Source of the DNA: Odoribacteraceae bacterium
GTDB lineage: Bacteria > Bacteroidota > Bacteroidia > Bacteroidales > Marinifilaceae
Direction: 5' to 3'
Length of the DNA: 12,352 bases
Assembly (NCBI GenBank): GCA_031267995.1
Contig: JAIRXZ010000150.1
Span: 1-12,352 of the forward strand
The position numbers and the translations under genes were made by a program. Numbering within the stretch: position 1 is the stretch's first letter; each line of letters begins with the position of its first letter. Below the pieces are notes generated by a model. That model made no database searches. It saw only the letters and a program-made list of their open reading frames with translations, and was not told the origin of the DNA. This document shows positions 6,394 to 12,352 of this stretch, in pieces.

Positions 6394-9030
6394 ATGACCT
6401 CCACGGAGATCAGGCAACGGTTCCTGGATTTTTTTGAAAAGCGAGCGCACGCGATCGTCCCTTCCGCCCCCATGGTGATCAAGGGCGATCCCACGCTGAT
6501 GTTTACCAACGCGGGAATGAACCAGTTCAAAGACGTGTTCCTGGGGAACGCGCGCCCGAAGTCGCGCCGGGTGGCGGACGCCCAGAAGTGCCTGAGGGTG
6601 TCGGGCAAGCACAACGATCTGGAGGAGGTGGGGCACGACACGTACCACCACACGATGTTCGAGATGCTGGGCAACTGGTCGTTCGGCGATTATTTCAAGC
6701 GGGAGGCCATCGCGTACGCCTGGGAATTTTTGACGGTGGAGATGGGTCTGGACGCCGATCGCCTCTACGCGACGGTGTTCGAGGGGAGCGAGGAGGATGG
6801 CCTCCACATGGATCGCGAGGCGCTCTCCTGCTGGCGATTGCACCTGCCCGAAGAGCGCATACTGGGGGGAAAGAAAAAGGACAATTTCTGGGAGATGGGC
6901 GAGCAGGGGCCGTGCGGCCCGTGTTCCGAGATTCACGTGGATCTGCGCCCCGACGAGGAGCGGGCGCTGGCGCCGGGACGGGAGCTGGTGAACGCGGGCA
7001 ACCCGCTGGTGATAGAGGTGTGGAACCTGGTGTTCATGCAATATAATAGGAAGGCGGACGGGAGCCTGGAGCTGCTGCCGACGCATCACGTGGATACCGG
7101 CATGGGGTTCGAGCGACTTTGCATGGCCGTGCAGGGGAAACAGTCGAACTATGACACCGATCTGTTTGCCCCGCTGATTGCCGAGATTGCCCGGCTCGGC
7201 GGGATTACTTACGGCGAGGATCCCCGCACCGACGTGGCCGCGCGCGTGGTGGCTGATCACCTGCGTACCATCGCGTTTGCCATCACGGACGGGCAGCATC
7301 CCTCCAACGTGAAGGCGGGGTACGTCATCCGCAGGATCCTGCGCCGGGCGGTGCGATACGCGTACACGTTCCTGAACCAGAGGGAGGCCTTCATGTTCAA
7401 GCTGATCCCGACGCTGATAGAGATCATGGGGAGCCATTATCCCGAACTCGTTGCCCGCCGCGAGCTGATCGCGCGCGTGATCGAGGAGGAGGAAAATGCC
7501 TTCTCCAAAACGCTGGACAAGGGGATTAAACTCCTGGAAAAGATCGTCGAAAAGACCCGCGAGGAGGGAAGCCAAACGGTGCACGGGGAGGTGGTTTTCG
7601 AGCTGTACGACACGTACGGGTTCCCGCTGGATTTGACGGAGCTGATCCTCCGCGAGGTCGGCCTGGGCGTTGACCTGCAGGAGTTCGAGGCGGAGATGAA
7701 GGCGCAAAAGGAGCGCTCCCGCTCGGCCGCCGCCGTGGATACCGACGATTGGGTGGAGCTGACCTTCGACGAGACGCAGGAGTTTGTCGGCTACGATTTC
7801 ACCGAAGTGGAGGTGCAGGTGGCGCGCTACCGGCGGGTGACGACGAAGGGCAAAACCCTTTACCAGCTTGTCTTTAACCTTACCCCCTTCTACGGGGAGG
7901 GGGGAGGACAGGTGGGCGATAGCGGCCTCCTCGTCTCGGAACGCGAGACGGTGCGGGTGATCGACACCCAAAAGGAGCTGGGGCTGACCGTGCACCTCGT
8001 CGAGCAACTGCCGGAGGATCCAACCCGCCCCTTCCTCGCCAAGGTGGACGCCGAACGGCGCACGGTGGTGGCCAACAACCACACGGCCACGCACCTCCTC
8101 CACCGCGCCCTCCGCGAGGTGCTCGGCGCGCACGTGGAGCAGAAAGGATCGTACGTGAGCGACGAGTACCTGCGCTTCGATTTCTCTCATTTTCAAAAGA
8201 TGACGGACGATGAACTGGAGCGCGTGGCCACCCTCGTCAACCGCGAAATCCGGGCGAATCTCCCCCTGGAGGAGCGCCGCGCCGTCCCCGTGGCGACGGC
8301 CAAAAACATGGGCGCCATCGCTCTTTTTGGCGAAAAGTACGGCGATCTGGTGCGCGTCGTCAAGTTTGGCGACTCCGTGGAGCTGTGCGGTGGCACCCAC
8401 GCCGGGGCGACCGGTCAAATCGGCTTCTTCAAAATCCTCTCCGAGTACTCCACCTCCGCGGGGGTGCGCCGGATAGAGGCCTGCACCGGCATCAAAGCCG
8501 AACAGTGCATCCGCGACTACTTCAACATGATCAAGGGTTTGGAACAAATGTTCAAATCAAACCGGGGCATCATCGAAAACGTCAAAATGGTGCTGAACGA
8601 AAACGAAGAGCTGAAAAAAGACATCGAAAAATTTGAAAACGACGGCCTCAAATTGCTCAAAGAGCGCCTCAAAAACCAGGTGAAGCACGTCGACGGCGTC
8701 AACCTCATCGTCCACCGCCTGTCGCTGCCGCCGGCGAAGGTGAAAGACCTGGCCTTCCAGCTGAAAGGGGAGGTGGACGCCCCGTTGGCGCTCGTCCTCG
8801 GCGGCGTCTACGGCGACAAACCCCACCTCACCGTCATGCTCGGCGAGCTGCTGGTGGCCGCCACGGGAGCGCACGCCGGGGAAATCGTCCGCGAGGCGGC
8901 CAAGGAAATCAAGGGCGGCGGCGGCGGTCAACCCTTCTTCGCCACGGCCGGCGGCTCGCTCCCCGGCGGCATCGACAGCGCGATAGCCGCGGCGCGCGAG
9001 ATCATCCTCCGGAAACTAAAAATGGATTAA
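6394..9030 (+). CDS. alaS: Alanyl-tRNA synthetase
   Basis: Charges tRNA-Ala with alanine in the cytoplasm; 878 aa, the usual full length. The class II aminoacylation core is N-terminal (MFTNAGMNQFKDVFLG, then RVADAQKCLRVSGKHNDLEEVG, and HHTMFEMLGNWSFGDYF). The tRNA-recognition region includes VDTGMGFERL. The editing domain has its complete zinc/water site: H563 and H567 in HTATH, and C665 and H669 in CGGTH, so mischarged Ser/Gly-tRNA-Ala should be cleared. The C-Ala domain with a glycine-rich stretch (KGGGGGQPFFATAGG) closes the protein after a coiled-coil linker (about 710-770). The ATG at 6394 starts the canonical N-terminus (TSTEIRQRFLDFFEKR). Divergent from the M23 peptidase. Long open frames on the opposite strand here are GC-driven shadows. 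Confidence 0.98.
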   Translation: MTSTEIRQRFLDFFEKRAHAIVPSAPMVIKGDPTLMFTNAGMNQFKDVFLGNARPKSRRVADAQKCLRVSGKHNDLEEVGHDTYHHTMFEMLGNWSFGDYFKREAIAYAWEFLTVEMGLDADRLYATVFEGSEEDGLHMDREALSCWRLHLPEERILGGKKKDNFWEMGEQGPCGPCSEIHVDLRPDEERALAPGRELVNAGNPLVIEVWNLVFMQYNRKADGSLELLPTHHVDTGMGFERLCMAVQGKQSNYDTDLFAPLIAEIARLGGITYGEDPRTDVAARVVADHLRTIAFAITDGQHPSNVKAGYVIRRILRRAVRYAYTFLNQREAFMFKLIPTLIEIMGSHYPELVARRELIARVIEEEENAFSKTLDKGIKLLEKIVEKTREEGSQTVHGEVVFELYDTYGFPLDLTELILREVGLGVDLQEFEAEMKAQKERSRSAAAVDTDDWVELTFDETQEFVGYDFTEVEVQVARYRRVTTKGKTLYQLVFNLTPFYGEGGGQVGDSGLLVSERETVRVIDTQKELGLTVHLVEQLPEDPTRPFLAKVDAERRTVVANNHTATHLLHRALREVLGAHVEQKGSYVSDEYLRFDFSHFQKMTDDELERVATLVNREIRANLPLEERRAVPVATAKNMGAIALFGEKYGDLVRVVKFGDSVELCGGTHAGATGQIGFFKILSEYSTSAGVRRIEACTGIKAEQCIRDYFNMIKGLEQMFKSNRGIIENVKMVLNENEELKKDIEKFENDGLKLLKERLKNQVKHVDGVNLIVHRLSLPPAKVKDLAFQLKGEVDAPLALVLGGVYGDKPHLTVMLGELLVAATGAHAGEIVREAAKEIKGGGGGQPFFATAGGSLPGGIDSAIAAAREIILRKLKMD

Positions 9031-9032
9031 CG

Positions 9033-9047
9033 CGCGTTTAATACGCG
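9033..9047. other. Small inverted repeat just after alaS
   Basis: CGCGT (9033-9037) and ACGCG (9043-9047) flank TTAAT, giving a 5-bp stem 2 nt after the alaS stop. It is followed by an A-run rather than a T-run, so it is not a convincing plus-strand intrinsic terminator. It may still weakly end or stabilise the alaS message. Confidence 0.3.
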
Positions 9048-9071
9048 AAAAATCATGGTATTCTCGATAAA

Positions 9072-9090
9072 ACAGGCTACATTTGCCTGT
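9072..9090 (+). promoter_or_regulatory. Promoter (-7 box) enclosed in an inverted repeat
   Basis: TACATTTG (9078-9085) matches the Bacteroidota -7 consensus TAnnTTTG, 45 bp before the lipoprotein ATG at 9130. It is framed by a perfect 6-bp inverted repeat, ACAGGC (9072-9077) and GCCTGT (9085-9090), with 7 nt between the arms. Such placement would let a dimeric regulator block the promoter, though chance is possible. No strict TTG -33 element is seen. Confidence 0.55.
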
Positions 9091-9129
9091 ACGCTAATGT
9101 TAAATTAACAATTCAACAAAGGATCATTT

Positions 9130-10830
9130 ATGAAAAACACGTCAGTTTTAGTGGCAGTCATCGCGTTGACGGGGGTACTGGTTACCTCCTGTTCTTCCCT
9201 CAGGAAGATGAAAAAGCACGCCGGGGAGATCACCTACGCGGTGACCCCGGAAACCCTAACAGCAAAGGGAGGAACGGTAGATTTAAAAGTAGACATCACC
9301 TTCCCCAAGCAGTATTTCAACAAAAAAGTGAGCCTCGAGGCCACGCCGGTATTGCGTTTCAACGGGGGCGAAAAATCCTTCGCCATGAAAGCGATGCAAG
9401 GCGAAAAGGTAGTCGGTAACAGCGAAGTAGTCTCCTACACGGCAGGCAAAACCGTCACCTACACCAGCCAAATCTCCTACGAGGATGCCATGCGCCTCTC
9501 CACCCTCGACATCGACATCGTCGGCTTCAAAGGCCTGAAATCCCTCGCCTTCACCCCCAGGCAAATCGCCAACGGCGTCGTCGCCACCGCCACGATGGTG
9601 GACAACAAACCGCGCCCCGTGCTGGGAGACGACAACTTCCAGCAAGTGATCAAGGAACAAAAAGAGGCCTCCATCTACTACCTCATCAACTCGGCGGAAC
9701 TCCGCGAAAAGGAGATCTCCTCGGCCGACATTAAAAACCTGGAAACCTTCGTCAGGGAGAGAGCCGAATCCATCGGAACCCACTTGAACAGCATCGACAT
9801 CCGCTCCTACGCCTCCCCCGACGGCCCCCTCGGCCTGAACGAAAAACTCGCCGACCGCCGCGAGGCCGGATCCACCTCCTTCCTCAAGAAAAAACTGAAA
9901 TCGGAAGCGCTCCTCTCCCTCTTCAACCAGTACGTGGTGGCAGAGGACTGGGACGGCTTCCAAAAAGCGCTGGAAAACTCCAACATCCAGGACAAGGAGC
10001 TGATACTCCGCGTGCTCTCCATGCACACCGACCCCGAAGTGCGCGAGCGTGAAATCAAAAACATCGCCTCCGCCTTCACCGTCATCGCCGAGCAGATTCT
10101 CCCCAAACTGCGTAGATCCCTCATCGTCGCCAACGCCGAACGGGCGGGCAAATCCACCATCGAGCTGCGCTCCCTGGCGCAAACCAACCCCTCCGACCTC
10201 ACCGCGGACGAACTGCTGTACGCCGCCACACTCTTTGACGGTCAGGGCGATAAACTCTCCATCTACCGCACCGCCGCCCGCCTCTACCCCAACGACTGGC
10301 GCGGCTTCAACAACGTCGGCGTCATCCTCCTCGAAACAAATGACGTCACCGAGGCCAAGGCCAACTTCACCCGCGCCTCCATGCTCCTGCAAAACAACAA
10401 AGTGGTGCAGAACAACCTGGGCGCCATAGCCCTTCGCGAGGGTGATCTCCAGCAAGCCTCCATCTACCTCGGCAACGCCACCGGCGCCGGTCAGGAAGTG
10501 GAGTACAACAAAGGCATCCTCGCCATCCTCGGTGGCGACTACCCCGCCGCCACGCGCTACCTGGGATCCGCCCAAACCCCCAACGCCGCCCTCGCCCAAA
10601 TCCTCGCCGGCAACTACAACGAAGCCACCAAGTGCCTGGCCACGGACAACTCAGCCCTCGGCTACTACCTCAAGGCAGTCATCGGCGCCCGCGTCAACAA
10701 CACCCAAATGCTGACGGACAACCTCAAAAAAGCCGTCACCATGAAAAGCTCATACAAGCAGACGGCCGCCACCGACCTGGAGTTCGTCCGCTACTTTGAA
10801 ACCCCGGAGTTCGCCGCCATCGTCCGCTAA
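9130..10830 (+). CDS. Lipoprotein with OmpA-like core and TPR-like C-terminus
   Basis: Protein of 566 aa, probably a lipoprotein in the outer membrane facing the periplasm. The N-terminus is a lipoprotein signal with lipobox VTSC; C21 would be lipidated. Residues about 30-150 form a beta-rich domain I do not recognise. Residues about 176-260 resemble an OmpA-like peptidoglycan-binding fold (IDIRSYASPDG at 222-232, then N..LADRREAG), although the second half has lost the usual strong consensus. From about 388 to 560 helical repeats look like TPRs (WRGFNNVGVILLETNDVTEAKANF and NNLGAIALREGDLQQA among them). An SD-like AAAGGA lies 6 nt before the ATG, and the gene has its own promoter motif. A strong terminator follows, so it is probably monocistronic. 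A structural or scaffold role at the cell envelope is inferred; no precise function is known to me. Confidence 0.85.
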   Translation: MKNTSVLVAVIALTGVLVTSCSSLRKMKKHAGEITYAVTPETLTAKGGTVDLKVDITFPKQYFNKKVSLEATPVLRFNGGEKSFAMKAMQGEKVVGNSEVVSYTAGKTVTYTSQISYEDAMRLSTLDIDIVGFKGLKSLAFTPRQIANGVVATATMVDNKPRPVLGDDNFQQVIKEQKEASIYYLINSAELREKEISSADIKNLETFVRERAESIGTHLNSIDIRSYASPDGPLGLNEKLADRREAGSTSFLKKKLKSEALLSLFNQYVVAEDWDGFQKALENSNIQDKELILRVLSMHTDPEVREREIKNIASAFTVIAEQILPKLRRSLIVANAERAGKSTIELRSLAQTNPSDLTADELLYAATLFDGQGDKLSIYRTAARLYPNDWRGFNNVGVILLETNDVTEAKANFTRASMLLQNNKVVQNNLGAIALREGDLQQASIYLGNATGAGQEVEYNKGILAILGGDYPAATRYLGSAQTPNAALAQILAGNYNEATKCLATDNSALGYYLKAVIGARVNNTQMLTDNLKKAVTMKSSYKQTAATDLEFVRYFETPEFAAIVR

Positions 10831-10846
10831 CTCCCGCCAAAACAGG

Positions 10847-10877
10847 GGGGGAACGGGCATCGCTCGTTCCCCCTTTT
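10847..10877 (+). terminator. Intrinsic terminator after the TPR lipoprotein gene
   Basis: GGGGGAACG (10847-10855) and CGTTCCCCC (10865-10873) form a perfect 9-bp stem with a 9-nt loop, followed by four T (10874-10877). Two further G bases and an A upstream could extend the stem by pairing with the T-run. It lies 16 bp after the stop at 10830 and 34 bp before the next start. Confidence 0.85.
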
Positions 10878-10911
10878 CAATCACACACCCTATAACAAAG
10901 AAGAGCAGCGC

Positions 10912-12240
10912 GTGAAAACAAGCCTGGCGACAACGGCATGCATCCTCCTACTCTCGGCCTGCCTGCAAAACCGCGACGCGCGGGTGAGCGGACGGGTGGA
11001 GGGTCGGGATTCCGTCATTATCTTCCGCCTGGACGACCGCGACTATCGCCTCCCCGTCGACGCCAACGGCTCCTTCTCCGGTGCCATCCCCCTGCGGCAC
11101 AGCGCCTACGCTTACGCCCGTTTGCTCCCCTCGCGTCGCCGCGTCTTCCTCTTCCTCGGCCCGCGCGAAACCCTGGAAATCATCATCAACAACGCCGCCG
11201 CCCCCGCCTTCGAGGGCAGCCTGGGCGCCATCAACAACTACCTCTCCGAGCAGGGCGAGTACCTCCCCCTCGACGCCGCCGCGCTGCTCCGCGACGAGGA
11301 ATCCTTCGTCGCCAACGCCGAGGAATCCCTCCGCGTGCGCACCCTCCTCCTGGAAGCCAAGAACCTGGGACAGGAATTTACCGCCATCGAAAGCAAGCGA
11401 CTCGGCTACCTGGCCGCCGAACACGCCACCCGCTACCTCGCCTACGCCCGCGCCCGTCTCGCCGATACCGCCCGTCGCCACTACCGCCCCGGCTGCCGCG
11501 CGGAGGCCTTCCTCGCCCGCTTCCCCGTCGACGACTCCCGCCTCTCCGGCGTCAGCGTCTACCTCCAATTCGTCCTCGCCTACTACACCTTCCAGCTTGA
11601 CGGCGAGGGAGATATCCGCGACGTGATGGCGGACATTCAACAGCGAGTGAAGACCCGGAAAACCCGCGACTATCTCCTCACCGAGCTGGCCTCGCGCCAC
11701 ATCTTCGTGCACGGCACGCGGGATGGCGACTACCTCCTGTCGCTCTGCCGCCGCGAGGTGAAGGACACCGCCCGCGTCTCCCGCGTGGAGCGCGTCGCCG
11801 ACCGCTGGCGAAAACTCTCCGCCGGGGCGACGGCGCCCGACATCGCGCTGCGCGACCCCAACGGCGTGAATACCAGACTGCGGGAGATGCGCGGATCCTA
11901 CCTCTACATCGTCGCCGCCGACTCCCGCCAGCAAACGTGGCGCGCGGACTCCGCCCTCTTCCGCGCCCTCCAAACGAGGTACGCCGGGCGCGACGTCCGC
12001 TTCCTCTCCATCGCCCTCGAGCCGGGCGCGACGCTGGAACAGTGGCGCGCGCGCGTCGCCGACAGCGGCATTTCGTGGGAACATTTCATGGTGGTGGACT
12101 GGGCGAATTTCCAAAACGCGTACATTATCTCCTCCCTCCCGCGTTACATTTTCATCGACCCCCGGGGCCGCATCGTCAACGCCCTGGCGCCCCCGCCGGC
12201 GAGGATCGCGGGGGGATTGTTCGCGAACGCCGGGCTGTAA
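10912..12240 (+). CDS. Thioredoxin-fold (TlpA-like) lipoprotein lacking CxxC
   Basis: Protein of 442 aa. The GTG start is chosen because it gives an immediate lipoprotein signal (lipobox LSAC, C17) and no in-frame ATG lies near; purine-rich AAAGAAGAG precedes it. Residues about 24-100 form a small beta domain like the N-terminal domain of many Bacteroidota TlpA-like proteins (DUF4369-like, by layout only). Residues about 105-290 are helical and charged. The C-terminal part (about 300-442) has a thioredoxin-like pattern: GATAPDIALRDPNG, a strand at 330-336, and the cis-proline loop SLPRYIFIDPRG with P410. Where the redox CxxC should be (about 338-341) the sequence is SRQQ, and no cysteine remains in the domain. 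It should not act as a disulfide reductase. A binding or scaffold role in the envelope is possible. It follows a terminator and no clear promoter is visible in the 34-bp gap. Confidence 0.82.
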   Translation: MKTSLATTACILLLSACLQNRDARVSGRVEGRDSVIIFRLDDRDYRLPVDANGSFSGAIPLRHSAYAYARLLPSRRRVFLFLGPRETLEIIINNAAAPAFEGSLGAINNYLSEQGEYLPLDAAALLRDEESFVANAEESLRVRTLLLEAKNLGQEFTAIESKRLGYLAAEHATRYLAYARARLADTARRHYRPGCRAEAFLARFPVDDSRLSGVSVYLQFVLAYYTFQLDGEGDIRDVMADIQQRVKTRKTRDYLLTELASRHIFVHGTRDGDYLLSLCRREVKDTARVSRVERVADRWRKLSAGATAPDIALRDPNGVNTRLREMRGSYLYIVAADSRQQTWRADSALFRALQTRYAGRDVRFLSIALEPGATLEQWRARVADSGISWEHFMVVDWANFQNAYIISSLPRYIFIDPRGRIVNALAPPPARIAGGLFANAGL

Positions 12241-12322
12241 CCCCTGATTATCTTGCTCTTTCGCGCGACGCTCGGCCGGGAACCGCGACGACGCGACGCC
12301 AAACGGTCGCCGGGAGAAAAAA

Positions 12323-12352
12323 ATCACTCGAGAGATGAAAACGATCTCTCGA
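12323..12352. repeat. Start of a third 21-bp palindromic array, cut by the window edge
   Basis: Unit 1 (12323-12336) is ATCACT-CG-AGAGAT, then a 7-nt spacer GAAAACG, then ATCTCTCGA (12344-12352) as the first 9 nt of unit 2. The two units match at 8 of 9 bases at an offset of exactly 21. AGAGAT of unit 1 and ATCTCT of unit 2 are complementary, giving a 9-bp stem (12328-12336 with 12344-12352) around the spacer. On the minus strand this stem is followed 4 nt later by seven T (complement of 12317-12323), so an intrinsic terminator for a leftward gene beyond the edge is the main alternative. The 82 bp between the preceding gene and this repeat show no feature. Confidence 0.6.

Noticed and set aside
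6361..8547. 728-codon minus-strand open frame opposite alaS
   Set aside because: His/Arg/Leu-rich composition typical of the antisense of GC-rich genes, no recognisable domain, and alaS on the plus strand is unambiguous.
9283..10599. 438-codon minus-strand open frame opposite the TPR lipoprotein
   Set aside because: Gly/Val/Asp/Phe-rich antisense composition with no motifs; the plus-strand gene has signal peptide, promoter and terminator.
10948..12327. 459-codon minus-strand open frame opposite the TlpA-like gene
   Set aside because: Composition (Gly/Val/Glu/Ala-rich) is that of an antisense shadow; the plus-strand frame has a lipobox and thioredoxin-fold motifs.

Overview
The window reads as a GC-rich piece of a Bacteroidales-type (Bacteroidota) genome, probably from an anaerobic fermenter. 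The signs are two matches to the Bacteroidota sigma-factor -7 box TAnnTTTG (upstream of alaS and of the gene at 9130), mostly weak or absent Shine-Dalgarno sites, an AlaRS that reads like those of Bacteroidota, and two lipoproteins of types common there (OmpA-like/TPR and thioredoxin-fold TlpA-like). No taxon finer than this can be read from the sequence.

Positions 209-5040 hold a tight five-gene operon on the plus strand: CoA-transferase subunit B, short-chain acyl-CoA (butyryl-CoA) dehydrogenase, EtfB, EtfA and acetyl-CoA C-acetyltransferase. Together they cover the redox step (crotonyl-CoA to butyryl-CoA, with an EtfAB resembling the electron-bifurcating group), the CoA-transfer step that makes or uses acetoacetate/butyrate, and the thiolase step joining acetoacetyl-CoA to acetyl-CoA. 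Subunit A of the transferase, crotonase and 3-hydroxybutyryl-CoA dehydrogenase are not in the window, so the pathway is completed elsewhere.

Positions 5290-6261 carry a minus-strand membrane-anchored M23 (LytM-type) peptidase, convergent with the operon and divergent from alaS (6394-9030). A Bacteroidota-type promoter directly followed by a GC hairpin and T-run lies in the alaS leader. Next come a lipoprotein with an OmpA-like core and C-terminal TPR-like repeats (9130-10830), with its own promoter inside an inverted repeat; a clear intrinsic terminator (10847-10877); and a thioredoxin-fold lipoprotein that lacks the CxxC redox pair (10912-12240).

The most unusual content is between the genes. 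Three arrays share a 21-bp period and are built on dyads, but have unrelated sequences: a GC-rich one before ctfB (clean units 63-167, with a C-rich continuation back to base 1 that keeps roughly the same phase), an ATCACT/AGTGAT one of ten units in the convergent gap (5072-5281), and the start of an ATCTCT/AGAGAT one at the right edge (12323-12352). In the last two each unit is a 14-nt dyad plus a 7-nt spacer. A repeat of 21 bp equals two turns of B-DNA, so the dyads lie on one face of the helix. Shared geometry with different sequence is the observation here most worth following up.
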